Source of the DNA: Brevibacterium sp. CCUG 69071
GTDB lineage: Bacteria; Actinomycetota; Actinomycetes; Actinomycetales; Brevibacteriaceae
Direction of reading: 5' to 3'
NCBI RefSeq assembly: GCF_021023135.1
Contig: NZ_PGFV01000003.1
Span: 248,001 to 312,000 of the forward strand
DNA length: 64,000 bases
Below are positions 44,887 to 53,917 of this stretch, in pieces. The notes beneath the pieces are model-generated. The model worked only from the letters and a program-made list of their open reading frames with translations. It ran no database searches and was not told where the DNA came from. Each line of letters opens with the position of its first letter. Position 1 is the first letter of the stretch. The position numbers were made by a program, and so were the translations under genes.

Positions 44887-44943
44887 GCTCAGGTGGATGG
44901 AGTCAGGTCGGTGCAGTCAGGTCAGTGGTGTCAGATGTGCGGT
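44887..44943. repeat. four-copy 14-bp tandem repeat between aspA and permease
   Basis: GCTCAGGTGGATGG, AGTCAGGTCGGTGC, AGTCAGGTCAGTGG and TGTCAGATGTGCGG lie head to tail and end next to the aspA stop (44944-44946). Confidence 0.7.
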
Positions 44944-46350
44944 TCACACGGTGCTCAGATTTGCGAGCCTCTCGGGTCGCAGGAGACGAGCGAGCTCCTC
45001 GGGTGTCATCAGCCCGTGCTCAAGCACGAGTTCGGCCACCCCGCGATTCGTCTCGAGCGCCTCCTTCGCGATCGAGGTCGCCGCGGCGTACCCGATGGTC
45101 GGGTTGAGCGCGGTGACGAGTCCGATCGACGCCTCGACCGAGGCGCGGGTGGCCTCGGCGTTCGCGGTGATGCCCGCGACGCAGCGCTCGGCCAGGGTCC
45201 GGCTGGCGGATTCGAGGTGGGAGATCGACTTGTGCAGGCTGTGCAGGATGACCGGTTCGAAGGCGTTGAGCTGCAGCTGTCCGGATTCGGCGGCCATTGT
45301 GATGGTGACATCGTTGCCGATGACTTCGAAGGCCACTTGGCTGACGACCTCGGGGATGACCGGGTTGATCTTGCCCGGCATGATCGACGATCCCGACTGC
45401 ACGGCGGGCAGGTTGATCTCGCCGAGTCCGGCCCGGGGTCCCGAGGAGAGCAGCCGCAGGTCGTTGCAGATCTTCGAGAGCTTCACGGCGATGCGCTTGA
45501 GGACCCCGGAGAGGTGGACGAAGGATCCGACGTCCTGGGTCGCCTCGATGAGGTCCGGTGCGGTGATCAGGGGCAGCCCGGTGAGCTCGGCGAGCTGTTC
45601 GCGGACCTCTTCCGCATAGCCGGGGGCGGCGTTGAGGCCGGTGCCGATGGCCGTGGCGCCGAGGTTGATCTCGTGGACGAGCTTCTCCGCCTCGGCGAGG
45701 CGTTCCCGATCCTCTCCCACGGTCACCGCGTAGCTGCCGAATTCCTGCCCCAGGGTCATCGGCACCGCATCCTGGAGTTGGGTGCGACCCATCTTGACGA
45801 TGTCGTGGAACTCCCGGGACTTCGCCGCGAACGACTCCTCGAGTTCGCCGAGTGCGGACAGCAGCCGCTTGATCGCGAAGATCGTACCGAGCTTGACCGC
45901 GGTCGGGTAGGCGTCGTTGGTCGACTGGCTGAGGTTGACGTGATCGTTCGGGCTGATCCGGGCATAGGTGCCGCGGGGCTGGCCGAGGATCTCGAGGGCC
46001 CGGTTGGCGATGACCTCGTTCGCGTTCATGTTCGACGACGTGCCTGCTCCGCCTTGGATGACGTTGACGGGAAACTGGTCGTGGAGGTGCCCGTCGAGGA
46101 TCTCCCGGCAGGCGGCGACGATCGCGTCCCGCCGCTCGACGTCGAGGAGTCCGAGCGCGTGGTTGGCCCGGGCAGCCGCGAGTTTGACGGCCGCGAGCCC
46201 GCGGATCGCGTCCGGGTTCGATTCGAGAGTCTGCGCCGTGATCGGAAAGTTCTCCGTCGCCCGCAGGGTGTGGATGCCCCAATAGGCGTCCGCGGGGATC
46301 TCTCGATCGCCGAGGAGGTCGTGTTCGGTTCGTGTGTTCATCGTGGTCAT
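44944..46350 (-). CDS. aspA: aspartate ammonia-lyase
   Basis: 468 residues, fumarase/aspartase superfamily. The signature GSSIMPGKINPVIPE with the catalytic Ser, GAGTSSNMNANEVIANRALE and MGRTQLQDAVPMTLGQEF are all present. It converts aspartate to fumarate and ammonia. The start overlaps the asparaginase stop by ATGA, giving a direct asparagine-to-fumarate pathway. Confidence 0.95.
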   Translation of the reverse strand: MTTMNTRTEHDLLGDREIPADAYWGIHTLRATENFPITAQTLESNPDAIRGLAAVKLAAARANHALGLLDVERRDAIVAACREILDGHLHDQFPVNVIQGGAGTSSNMNANEVIANRALEILGQPRGTYARISPNDHVNLSQSTNDAYPTAVKLGTIFAIKRLLSALGELEESFAAKSREFHDIVKMGRTQLQDAVPMTLGQEFGSYAVTVGEDRERLAEAEKLVHEINLGATAIGTGLNAAPGYAEEVREQLAELTGLPLITAPDLIEATQDVGSFVHLSGVLKRIAVKLSKICNDLRLLSSGPRAGLGEINLPAVQSGSSIMPGKINPVIPEVVSQVAFEVIGNDVTITMAAESGQLQLNAFEPVILHSLHKSISHLESASRTLAERCVAGITANAEATRASVEASIGLVTALNPTIGYAAATSIAKEALETNRGVAELVLEHGLMTPEELARLLRPERLANLSTV

Positions 46351-47426
46351 GCTCCCACCCCTGTCCGGTTGTCTTCGTGTGTGAATCCGAGCCCGCCGAG
46401 GCGGTCCCAGACCTCCCGTGCCACGCGGAGTTCCCCGACCGCTCGGCCTCCCCCGAGGACCGGCGCCGAGGTGATCTCCGCCAGTGCCTCCGCCTCGGTT
46501 CCGAGGGCGGTGAGGATGGCCCGGGTGATCGGCAGGCGGGCCCGATCGGTTCCGTCGGCGATTTTCACGGCGATGCCGAGGGCGCGCCCTCCCGGTGGTC
46601 GCAGGGCGAGGAGCTGCACCGCCTCGGCGCCGTCCTTGGCGATGAGCCCGGGAACCGAGCGCATCAGCGCGGTGACATCGCGTCCGGGACCTCCGACCAT
46701 CTCCGGATGGGCGCGCATCGCCGCGGCCGCCCTGGCGGCACTCGTTCTCGGGGCGGCGGCCGCGAGTGCCGCGTAGGCGCGGGCGATCCCGCGCAGGGAG
46801 GATGAAGGCAGGGGCGTGCCGCAGCCGTCGGTGGTGAGCACATCGGCCGACTCCCCCGTGAGTTCGGCGATCGTGGCCGCGATGAGACGCTGCAGCGGAT
46901 GTGCCGGGTCGAGGTAGTCCGCACGGCTCCAGCCGTTGATCATGCAGGTCGCGAGCATCGCGGCGTGCTTGCCCGAGCAGTTCTGCACCAGTCGGGTGCG
47001 CGTGCCGCCGGCCCGCAGGTGCTTCTCCCGTTCGGCGGCGCCGTAGGGCAGGTCGGGCGCATTGCCGAGATCAGACTCCTCGAGCCCATGCAGGCCGAGG
47101 ATGCGGCGTGCCCCGGCGACGTGCTCCGGGGCACCCGAGTGGCTGGCGGCGGCGAGCGCGAGCAGTTCGGGTGGAAGGTCGAGCCCGGCCCGCAGCATCG
47201 CCGTCAGCTGCAGGGGTTTGAGTGTGGAGCGCGGGTAGGAGGGGACCGCGGAGTCACCCGCGTCGACGAGGAGGTCCCCGGTCTCATCGACGGCGGCGAA
47301 GGCCCCGAGGTGCAGGCTTTCGACGAGGCCTCCGCGCGTGACTTCGACGAGCGGGATGTGCGCGGCGGGGCCGCAGGTCTCGGTGTGCTCGGCCGAAACG
47401 GGCAGGGTGGGTGAAGGCAGCGGCAT
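46347..47426 (-). CDS. L-asparaginase, AnsA/Asparaginase_II family
   Basis: 359 residues. IPLVEVTRGGLVESLHLGAFAAVD, CSGKHAAMLATCMINGWSRADYLDPAHPLQ and TDGCGTPLPSSSLRGIARAYA mark the rhizobial-type (PF06089) asparaginase, unrelated to the E. coli type. It hydrolyses asparagine to aspartate. The start follows the GntR stop by about 20 bp; the ribosome binding site (GAGG) is weakly spaced. No signal peptide, so it is cytoplasmic. Confidence 0.88.
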   Translation of the reverse strand: MPLPSPTLPVSAEHTETCGPAAHIPLVEVTRGGLVESLHLGAFAAVDETGDLLVDAGDSAVPSYPRSTLKPLQLTAMLRAGLDLPPELLALAAASHSGAPEHVAGARRILGLHGLEESDLGNAPDLPYGAAEREKHLRAGGTRTRLVQNCSGKHAAMLATCMINGWSRADYLDPAHPLQRLIAATIAELTGESADVLTTDGCGTPLPSSSLRGIARAYAALAAAAPRTSAARAAAAMRAHPEMVGGPGRDVTALMRSVPGLIAKDGAEAVQLLALRPPGGRALGIAVKIADGTDRARLPITRAILTALGTEAEALAEITSAPVLGGGRAVGELRVAREVWDRLGGLGFTHEDNRTGVGA

Positions 47427-47445
47427 CGTTCTACGGTCCTCGAGT

Positions 47446-48153
47446 TCAGGAATGGGTTCTGTCGATGTTCGCCGAGGCGGCGAGATCGGTGACGGCGTCG
47501 GCCACTCGCGCGAGGTGCTTGGCCATGGCCTCGCGGGCGAGGTCGGTCCGCCCCTGCTCGATGGCGCGGACGATCTGCGCGTGTTCGTCATCGGAGTCCG
47601 GCTGCCGGTGAGCCGCCAGGTTGAGCAGCTCCGACTGGGCGGTCAGGGCGCCGCGGAGTTCGGCGATGACGCTTTCGAAGACTCGGTTGCCGCTGGCGCG
47701 GGCGATGGCGATGTGGAGTTCGCCGTCGAGCTCGACCCATCCGCGCGGACTCGTCTCCGTGATCATCGCTTCGAGGAGGGAGTGCAGCTGAGCCACATCC
47801 TCGTCGGTGCGACGCCGGGCGGCGAGCTCAGCGGCCGGCACCTCAATATGAGGGCGGGCCTCGTGGAGGTCCTGCGAGGAGTATTCGCCGAGGTGCAGCC
47901 CTGTCGCCGGGGCCGCGGCGATGACGAAGGTGCCGCTGCCGGTCTTGGTCTCGGTCAGCCCCAGGGTCGCACACGAACGCAGCGCCTCTCGGATGACCGG
48001 CCTGCTCACGGCATAGCGGGAGGCGAGTTTCGCTTCCGAGGGAAGTCTGGCACCGACGGGAAACGTGCCTTCGGCGATCTCTGCCCGGAGCCTGCGGATG
48101 ACTCCCTCGCCCGCTGACAGCCGTTCGACAGCGGTCGGATTGATGGCTCCCAC
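47446..48153 (-). CDS. GntR-family regulator (FCD) of the Asn/Asp operon
   Basis: 235 residues. Winged helix: GVIRRLRAEIAEGTFPVGARLPSEAKLASRYAVSRPVIREALRSCATLGLTETKTGSGTFV; FCD domain with ARPHIEVPAAELAARR. First gene of the GntR-asparaginase-aspA-permease operon. A perfect 10-bp-arm inverted repeat lies 60 bp upstream, so autoregulation of the whole operon is likely. Confidence 0.9.
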   Translation of the reverse strand: MGAINPTAVERLSAGEGVIRRLRAEIAEGTFPVGARLPSEAKLASRYAVSRPVIREALRSCATLGLTETKTGSGTFVIAAAPATGLHLGEYSSQDLHEARPHIEVPAAELAARRRTDEDVAQLHSLLEAMITETSPRGWVELDGELHIAIARASGNRVFESVIAELRGALTAQSELLNLAAHRQPDSDDEHAQIVRAIEQGRTDLAREAMAKHLARVADAVTDLAASANIDRTHS

Positions 48154-48213
48154 GCTCGCCCCTCCAGCTCGTTCTGGTTCCTGGTGTCTCGATCAGCCGG
48201 GTCGCCGTGTTCG

Positions 48214-48240
48214 CAACCTGTCAAGCTGTATGACAGGTTG
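48214..48240. promoter_or_regulatory. GntR operator of the Asn/Asp operon
   Basis: CAACCTGTCA (48214-48223), 7-bp spacer, TGACAGGTTG (48231-48240): a perfect inverted repeat between the GntR gene and the divergent DUF402 gene. Confidence 0.7.
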
Positions 48241-48329
48241 AGTGTAGCTCTGGTCACTCTCCCGCGGTCAATCTCAGCGCGGACGAATATCGCGATCTGA
48301 GATTCTGCCCGCTCAGGAACAATGAAGCC

Positions 48330-49025
48330 ATGAGCGATTCGGACATTCCCCGCTGGCGCCGCGGCGATCAGATCCATTGGACCTATGTGAATCCCGCCCA
48401 CCCCGGACTGCTCGACCAGCGCCCGGTCACCGTCATCGCCGATGACGACCGGCATCTGGCGGTGTGGCTGGAGTCGGGCACTCCGATTCTCCACCATGTG
48501 CTCGCCGACGGCAGGGGCATCCGCGAGGCCGATGGGCCCGCCCGCTTCGGCGCACCACGGGCGCAGGGCCTCAAGACCTGGCAGGGCGCCGGCATCGTCG
48601 CGGTCTTCCAACCCGGGAAGGACTACTCCGTGTGGTTCTTCGAGACCCCAGCTGCCTCCGCTCCACAGAACCCCTCACGTCCACAGGTCCCCCTGCCCCG
48701 CCGCGACTCCTTCTACGTCAACCTCGAGACTCCGTTCACCCGCTTCGAGACCGGGATCCTCACCTCGGACCATGTGCTCGACATCGTCGTCGCCGCCGAT
48801 GGCTCCTACAGCCTCAAGGACGAGGACGAACTGGAGTTCGCCCTCGAGGCGGGCATGTTCTCTCCCGAGCAGGTGGCCCGGATCCGCAGCGCGGCAGACG
48901 GCGCCATCGCTGACATCGAAGCCTGGACCTTCCCCTTCGACTCGGCCTACACGGACTTCGCACCCGACCCGGACTGGCCGCTGCCCTCCCTGCCCGCCGA
49001 GGCCACCTGGACCTACGAAAGCTGA
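48330..49025 (+). CDS. DUF402 domain protein
   Basis: 231 residues. GDQIHWTYVNPAHPGLLDQRPVTVI, the WFF strand and DSFYVNLETPFTRFETGILTSDHVLDIVVAADGSYSLKDEDELEFALEAG fit DUF402, whose members include a nucleoside-phosphate phosphatase/thermonuclease-like fold. The metal-binding acidic pattern (LDIVV, DEDELE) is visible. Cytoplasmic; substrate unknown. Stand-alone gene. Confidence 0.8.
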   Translation: MSDSDIPRWRRGDQIHWTYVNPAHPGLLDQRPVTVIADDDRHLAVWLESGTPILHHVLADGRGIREADGPARFGAPRAQGLKTWQGAGIVAVFQPGKDYSVWFFETPAASAPQNPSRPQVPLPRRDSFYVNLETPFTRFETGILTSDHVLDIVVAADGSYSLKDEDELEFALEAGMFSPEQVARIRSAADGAIADIEAWTFPFDSAYTDFAPDPDWPLPSLPAEATWTYES

Positions 49026-49043
49026 ACAGCCCACCACACACGA

Positions 49044-49105
49044 AACACGGGCGCCGCGTCAGGAAACGGGTGGACACACCCGAATCTCGACACAGCGCCC
49101 GTGTT
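49044..49105. terminator. long-loop inverted repeat between converging genes
   Basis: AACACGGGCGC (49044-49054) pairs with GCGCCCGTGTT (49095-49105); a small CGGGTG-gaca-CACCCG hairpin sits in the loop. It probably ends transcription from both sides. Confidence 0.55.
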
Positions 49106-49114
49106 GCGCGTCAG

Positions 49115-49147
49115 ACCTGAGCAATCAAACCTGAGCGATCAGCCTCA
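49115..49147. repeat. 14-bp tandem repeat spanning the semialdehyde dehydrogenase stop
   Basis: ACCTGAGCAATCA (49115) and ACCTGAGCGATCA (49129) are followed by a partial copy that contains the stop codon (49145-49147). Confidence 0.65.
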
Positions 49148-50539
49148 GTCGGCCACGTAGTACATACGCTTGTTGACAAACTCATCCATGCCGTAGGGCC
49201 CGAGCTCGCGGCCGAAGCCCGAGCGCTTGGTGCCGCCGAACGGAATCTCCGCGCCCTCGCCGGCCGGGGTGTTGACGTTGGACATGCCGACGTCGAGGCG
49301 CTGGGCGAGCTTCGCGGCCCGCTCGGGATCCTTCGCGAACACGGCGCCGCCGAGGCCGAAGCGGGTGTCGTTGGCCAGCTTGAGTGCTTCGTCGTCGCTG
49401 GTCACCTTGTACACGGTGGCCACGGGCCCGAACAGCTCCTCGCGGTAGGCGTCCATGTCCGAGGTGACTCCGGTGAGCACGGCCGGGGAGACGTAGGCCG
49501 AACCGTCGCTGGCGAGTTCGCCGCCGACGAGTGTCGCGCCCTGCTCGACGGCGCGATCGAGCTGCTTGCGCAGATTCTCGGCCGCACCGCGGGAGGACAG
49601 GGGCGAGTATTTGCCGTCGCCCGCCTCGGCGGGGGTGCCCTTCGTCCAGTCCTGGGCGCGCTGGGTCAGCCCGGACACGAAGTCCTCGTAGATGTCATCC
49701 ATGACGATCATGCGCTTGTTGGCATTGCAGACCTGACCGGTGTTGTACAGGCGGGTGCCCCAGGCGGTGTCCACGGCCTCGTCCATGTCGTCGGTGTCGA
49801 GGATGATGTAGGGGTCGGAGCCGCCGAGCTCGAGCACGGCCTTCTTGAGGTTCTTGCCCGCGATGGCGGCCACGGCGGATCCCGCACGCTCGGAACCGGT
49901 CAGGGACACGCCCTCGACGCGGTCATCGGCGATGATCGTCTCGATCTGCTCGTGGGTGGCGTAGACATTGGCGTACACGCCTTCGGGGATGCCCGCCTCC
50001 TTCATCAGTTCGGCGATCTTCGCCGAGGAGCGGGGGCAGATCTCCGCGTGCTTGAGGATGATCGTGTTGCCCAGCACCAGGTTGGGCGCTGCGAAGCGGG
50101 CCACCTGGTAGTAGGGGAAGTTCCAGGGCATGATGCCCAGCAGCGCGCCGACGGGGCGGCGCTGGATGAAGGCCTTGCCGCCGGACATCGACTTGATCGG
50201 CTCGTCCGCGGCGAATTCCGGGCCGTTGTCGGCGTAGTAGTTGAAGATGGCTTCGCAGAACTCGGCCTCTTCGATGCCTTCGGCGACGGGCTTGCCCATC
50301 TCTTCGGCGATGATGTTCGCGAGCTCTTCCTTGCGCTCTCCGAACAGGGCGGCGACCTTGTTGACGACGGCGGCGCGCTCTTCGATCGTCTTCTCACGCC
50401 AGGCCAGGAAGCCGTCGTGAGCCGCACCGAGGACCTCGTCGATCTGCGCGTCGGTCGCATTGTCGAACTTCTCGACGACTTCACCGGTGGCCGGGTTCTC
50501 GACGCGGTAGCCGCCTGCAGCGCTTCCTACATTGCTCAT
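49145..50539 (-). CDS. NAD(P)-dependent succinate-semialdehyde dehydrogenase-type ALDH
   Basis: 464 residues, ALDH superfamily. [52 protein letters not shown] and the nucleophile in [14 protein letters not shown] are present. The short form and the GSDPY variant match succinate-semialdehyde dehydrogenases of the GabD2/SSADH group. The start has AAGGAG 8 nt upstream. It stands alone, so the pathway (GABA or another semialdehyde) is not fixed by context. Confidence 0.88.
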   Translation of the reverse strand: MSNVGSAAGGYRVENPATGEVVEKFDNATDAQIDEVLGAAHDGFLAWREKTIEERAAVVNKVAALFGERKEELANIIAEEMGKPVAEGIEEAEFCEAIFNYYADNGPEFAADEPIKSMSGGKAFIQRRPVGALLGIMPWNFPYYQVARFAAPNLVLGNTIILKHAEICPRSSAKIAELMKEAGIPEGVYANVYATHEQIETIIADDRVEGVSLTGSERAGSAVAAIAGKNLKKAVLELGGSDPYIILDTDDMDEAVDTAWGTRLYNTGQVCNANKRMIVMDDIYEDFVSGLTQRAQDWTKGTPAEAGDGKYSPLSSRGAAENLRKQLDRAVEQGATLVGGELASDGSAYVSPAVLTGVTSDMDAYREELFGPVATVYKVTSDDEALKLANDTRFGLGGAVFAKDPERAAKLAQRLDVGMSNVNTPAGEGAEIPFGGTKRSGFGRELGPYGMDEFVNKRMYYVAD

Positions 50540-50768
50540 TCCAGACTCCTTCGACTTGGGGCGCCGGTCGGGCGCCGTCCGAGATAGGTGCATCGCCGAT
50601 CGCCGTCGGAATCGACGGATCGCGTATGCCTGTCTCTCACGCTATCAACACGTGACCTGCGCAACAAGTGGCGGAAGCTGGGGGAATCATCAGTCGGCGA
50701 TGCGGAGGGACGCCCTCGCCGAGGTGGTGCGGATTCCGTGCCCACGTGCACGAAATCCGCACTCAAGT

Positions 50769-50806
50769 GCCACCCGGGTCACCGTTTCGGCGGCGACCCG
50801 GGTGGC
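50769..50806. terminator. terminator hairpin downstream of ACC deaminase
   Basis: GCCACCCGGGTC (50769-50780) and GACCCGGGTGGC (50795-50806) form a perfect 12-bp stem just past the ACC deaminase stop. Confidence 0.75.
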
Positions 50807-50813
50807 CCTCCGC

Positions 50814-51830
50814 TCAGAAGATCGAGCTGTAGGCGTTGAGCGCGAGCTGCCCGCCGAGGTGGGCGTAGAGGACCGTGGAATCCGCGGCGATGTCGCCCTG
50901 CCCGACGAGGTCGAGCAGTCCGGCCATGGACTTGCCCTCGTAGACGGGGTCGAGGATGACGCCCTCGAGTCGGGCGGTGGTGCGGATCGCGCCCACGGTC
51001 GACTCGTCGGGGATGCCGTAGGCCGGCCCTTCCCAGCCGGGGCGGATGTCGACCTCGGCGTCGGTGATCTCCCGACCGAGACCGATGAGCTGGGCCGCAT
51101 TGTTCGCGATGCGCTTGACCTGGTCGCGAGTCTTGTCCAAGGTGGCCGAGGCGTCGATGCCGATGACGGTGCGCTTCGGGCCGCCGGCGGCCTCGAGGGC
51201 GGCGAACCCGGCGATCATTCCCGCGTGGGTCGAGCCGGTGACGGTGCAGACGACGATGGTGTCGAAGAAGACGCCGAGGGTCTTCTCCTGCTCGGCGACC
51301 TCGTAGGCCCAGTTGACGAAGCCGAGGGCCCCGAACTTGTGCTCCGAGGCTCCGGCCGGGATCGGGTAGGGCTTGCCGCCGGAGGCCTCGACCTCGGCGA
51401 TGGCCTCTTCCCAGCTCGAGCGGATGCCGATGTCGAAGCCGGCCGAGTCGAGACGGACGTCGGCACCCATGATGCGTGAGAGCTCGATGTTGCCGACCTT
51501 GTCGTTGACCGGATCGTCCCAGTCGACCCAGCGCTCCTGAACGAGGCGGGCCTTCAGCCCGAGGTGCGCGGCGACAGCAGCGACCTGGCGGGTGTGGTTG
51601 GACTGGTAGCCGCCGATCGAGACGAGGGTGTCCGCACCTGAGGCGAGGATGTCGGGGACGATGTATTCGAGCTTGCGGGTCTTGTTTCCGCCGAAGGCGA
51701 GTCCGGAGTTCACATCCTCGCGCTTGGCCCAGACCCGGGCCCCGCCGAGGTGGTCGCCCAGTCGCGCGAGTTCATGGACGGGGCTCGGCCCGAAGGTGAG
51801 CGGATAGCGGTCGAAGTCGGTGATGGCCAT
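50814..51830 (-). CDS. acdS: 1-aminocyclopropane-1-carboxylate deaminase
   Basis: 338 residues, exactly the usual AcdS length. Fold-type II PLP enzyme with the PLP Lys in [11 protein letters not shown] and the following [34 protein letters not shown], then [15 protein letters not shown]. It splits ACC, the plant ethylene precursor, to 2-oxobutyrate and ammonia. D-cysteine desulfhydrase is the closest alternative within the family. The ATG has GAGGAG upstream. Divergent from a GntR gene rather than the Lrp-type AcdR known elsewhere; a palindrome lies between. Confidence 0.87.
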   Translation of the reverse strand: MAITDFDRYPLTFGPSPVHELARLGDHLGGARVWAKREDVNSGLAFGGNKTRKLEYIVPDILASGADTLVSIGGYQSNHTRQVAAVAAHLGLKARLVQERWVDWDDPVNDKVGNIELSRIMGADVRLDSAGFDIGIRSSWEEAIAEVEASGGKPYPIPAGASEHKFGALGFVNWAYEVAEQEKTLGVFFDTIVVCTVTGSTHAGMIAGFAALEAAGGPKRTVIGIDASATLDKTRDQVKRIANNAAQLIGLGREITDAEVDIRPGWEGPAYGIPDESTVGAIRTTARLEGVILDPVYEGKSMAGLLDLVGQGDIAADSTVLYAHLGGQLALNAYSSIF

Positions 51831-51901
51831 GGAGTGCTCTCCTCGAGACGTGGATTCGGGTGGGTAGGTGTAGGGGCATAGATGTGGATAGGGGATGCAA
51901 T

Positions 51902-51917
51902 ATGCAATATATTGCAT
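51902..51917. promoter_or_regulatory. palindromic operator of the ACC deaminase divergon
   Basis: ATGCAATATATTGCAT is a perfect 16-bp palindrome; an extra ATGCAAT half-site lies directly before it (from 51895). It is about 70 bp from the deaminase start and 100 bp from the GntR start. Confidence 0.7.
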
Positions 51918-52018
51918 GTCGGCAGTGCTTACAATAGTCGTGCAGAAAGTCCCGCTCATTTCGAACGCCCCAGACCTGCCGACTCAGACCCAGCGACCTT
52001 CAGACGAAAGACGAGCCC

Positions 52019-52750
52019 GTGCCGATTCCCACCGATGCGCCGATCGCCCGGCGCAGCCTGCTCCGCGATGACGTCTACCGGGCGATCCGCGATGCCATCG
52101 TGCGCGGGCAGCTCGCTCCGGGCGAGCAGCTGCGCGATCAGGAGCTCGGCACCTGGCTGCAGGTCTCGCGCACCCCCGTGCGGGAGGCCCTGCAGCGCCT
52201 GGCCCAAGCCGGTCTGGTCATCGCCGAACCGGGGAGGATGACTCGGGTCGCGCCCGAGGATCCTGCGGCCGTCGCCCACGCCCGCCAGATCGCCGCCGAA
52301 CTCCATGCCCTGGCCATGCGACTGGCCGCCCCCGCGCTCACCGAGGCCGATCTCGCGGCGATGGAGGCCGCAAACGAACGGCTGCGCGAAGCCCTGGACG
52401 ATGCGGACAGCGATGCCGCGATCGCCGCCGATGACGATTTCCACACCGTCGCCATCGCGGCCTGCAACAATCCCCTCATCGCCGAGCATCTCGAACTCGT
52501 CACCGCCACCCTCCGCCGCACCGAACACCTCCACTTCGATGCGCTGACAGGGAAGGCAGGAGCTGCCGACGGCCCAGCAGGTCCCGCAAAGACCCGTGCA
52601 GGAACCGTCGGCGACGGGCCCGACACCGCACCGTCGACGCCGACCGCCTCCCCGGACGTCCACGCCCGGATCATCGCCGCACTGCGCGAGGCGGACCACA
52701 CATCCGCCGTCGAGCTCACTCGCGAGAACTGGCTCGCTCTCAGCTCCTGA
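52019..52750 (+). CDS. GntR-family regulator (FCD), ACC deaminase divergon
   Basis: 243 residues from GTG. Winged helix: LLRDDVYRAIRDAIVRGQLAPGEQLRDQELGTWLQVSRTPVREALQRLAQAGLVI. FCD domain with DDDFHTVAIAACNNPLIAEHLELV; a Gly/Pro/Ala-rich insert (about residues 180-210) precedes the last helix. Likely controls acdS through the 51902 palindrome. Confidence 0.88.
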   Translation: MPIPTDAPIARRSLLRDDVYRAIRDAIVRGQLAPGEQLRDQELGTWLQVSRTPVREALQRLAQAGLVIAEPGRMTRVAPEDPAAVAHARQIAAELHALAMRLAAPALTEADLAAMEAANERLREALDDADSDAAIAADDDFHTVAIAACNNPLIAEHLELVTATLRRTEHLHFDALTGKAGAADGPAGPAKTRAGTVGDGPDTAPSTPTASPDVHARIIAALREADHTSAVELTRENWLALSS

Positions 52751-52757
52751 GGTCTTC

Positions 52758-52774
52758 AAGTGATCTGATGACTT
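52758..52774. promoter_or_regulatory. shared GntR operator before the esterase gene
   Basis: AAGTGATCTGATGACTT, a dyad of the form AAGT-n-ATC-n-GAT-n-ACTT, matching 53879-53895 at 15 of 17 positions. A -10-like TATGTT follows at about 52780. Confidence 0.65.
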
Positions 52775-52817
52775 GTGCTATGTTGTCACTGCGATCACCG
52801 ACGATCAAAGGAAGAAC

Positions 52818-53864
52818 ATGCATTCGACGACGAAGCGCACTCTGTCCATCGGGGCGATCATCGCCCTTCTCCTCACCCTGGCACTGACCACGACAGCCCA
52901 GACGGTCACGACGGATTCGGCGGCTGCGGCCCAGACTCAAACCTCAGCCCAGTCCGGCACAGCCTCCGCAATCAGCACACGCCCTTCCGCCGGCTGCGGA
53001 ACAGACCAGACTCCGGGCAACGACGAACGCACAATCACCTCGGCGGGAGGCGAACGCACCTACCGGATCAATGTCCCCCGCGACTACGACCCACAGGCGC
53101 CGCAGCCTCTGGTCCTCGGCTTCCACGGCAACGGATCCGATGGCGCCGAGTTCCAGAACTACACGGGACTGCCGCAGCTGCCGGCGGTCACCGTGTTCCC
53201 GGACGGCGCGCTCAAGGACGGCAAACGCTCCTGGCAGGGCGCGCCCTATGCCAGCGGCGCCGATGACGTGCGCTTCGTTTCGGACCTCCTCGATTCGATC
53301 GAGGACGACTTCTGCATCGACCTCAATCGCGTGTACGCGACCGGGAAGTCCAACGGCGGAGGCATGGTCTCCGTGCTCGCCTGCCAGCTGCGGGAGCGGT
53401 TCTCGGCCTTCGCGACCGTCGCCGGCGCCTACTACCCGCAGTCGACCGAAGGCTGCGGCTACTCCGAGCCGACCCCGATGCTCGCCATCCACGGCACCGG
53501 AGACGAGACGATGCACTACGACGGCGGAACCCGCCAGGGCGAGGACTATCCGGGCGTCCGCGAATGGATCCAGCCCTGGGCCGAGGCCTCCGACTGCCGG
53601 GTGAAGACCGAGCGCAATGTCGGCAAGAAGGGCGAGGACGTGCTCCGGACCCGCTGGAAGAAATGCACGGGCGACTCGGCCGAAGGACAGCGGGGACCCG
53701 AGCGACAATCCGGCGCCGATGTCGAGCTCTACTCGGTCGCCGGCGGCGGGCACGTCTGGCCAGGTGAGGCCGTATACAGCGGCGGCGGCTACGTGACGAA
53801 GCACTTCTCGGCCACGACCACCCTGTGGAAGTTCTTCCAGGATCACCCGCGAAGTGACCGTTGA
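52818..53864 (+). CDS. secreted PHB depolymerase/feruloyl esterase-like hydrolase
   Basis: 348 residues. Sec signal peptide (about 1-40, LSIGAIIALLLTLALTTTAQT) and a Ser/Thr/Ala linker, then an alpha/beta hydrolase of the LpqC type: PLVLGFHGNGSDGAEFQNYTG, the nucleophile elbow ATGKSNGGGMVS and the terminal VAGGGHVWPGEAVYSGGG with the catalytic His. Several Cys suggest disulfides. It probably hydrolyses an extracellular ester. The same operator precedes the next GntR gene, so it likely belongs to that regulon. Confidence 0.85.
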   Translation: MHSTTKRTLSIGAIIALLLTLALTTTAQTVTTDSAAAAQTQTSAQSGTASAISTRPSAGCGTDQTPGNDERTITSAGGERTYRINVPRDYDPQAPQPLVLGFHGNGSDGAEFQNYTGLPQLPAVTVFPDGALKDGKRSWQGAPYASGADDVRFVSDLLDSIEDDFCIDLNRVYATGKSNGGGMVSVLACQLRERFSAFATVAGAYYPQSTEGCGYSEPTPMLAIHGTGDETMHYDGGTRQGEDYPGVREWIQPWAEASDCRVKTERNVGKKGEDVLRTRWKKCTGDSAEGQRGPERQSGADVELYSVAGGGHVWPGEAVYSGGGYVTKHFSATTTLWKFFQDHPRSDR

Positions 53865-53890
53865 CACATTCGCCGTCAAAGTGATTAGAT
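53861..53890 (+). promoter_or_regulatory. promoter of the GntR-creatininase-AbgT operon
   Basis: TTGACA (53861-53866), 18-bp spacer, TTAGAT (53885-53890). The operator at 53879-53895 covers the -10, which suits repression. Confidence 0.5.
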
Positions 53891-53895
53891 GACTT
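53879..53895. promoter_or_regulatory. shared GntR operator before the GntR-creatininase operon
   Basis: AAGTGATTAGATGACTT, second copy of the dyad found before the esterase gene, 23 bp ahead of the GntR start. Confidence 0.65.
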
Positions 53896-53917
53896 AAACA
53901 CTTGAAGGAGAGTGCCT

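Noticed and set aside
42788..45619. 943-residue plus-strand open frame
   Set aside because: Runs antisense to the permease and aspartase, is low complexity, and conflicts with well-supported genes.
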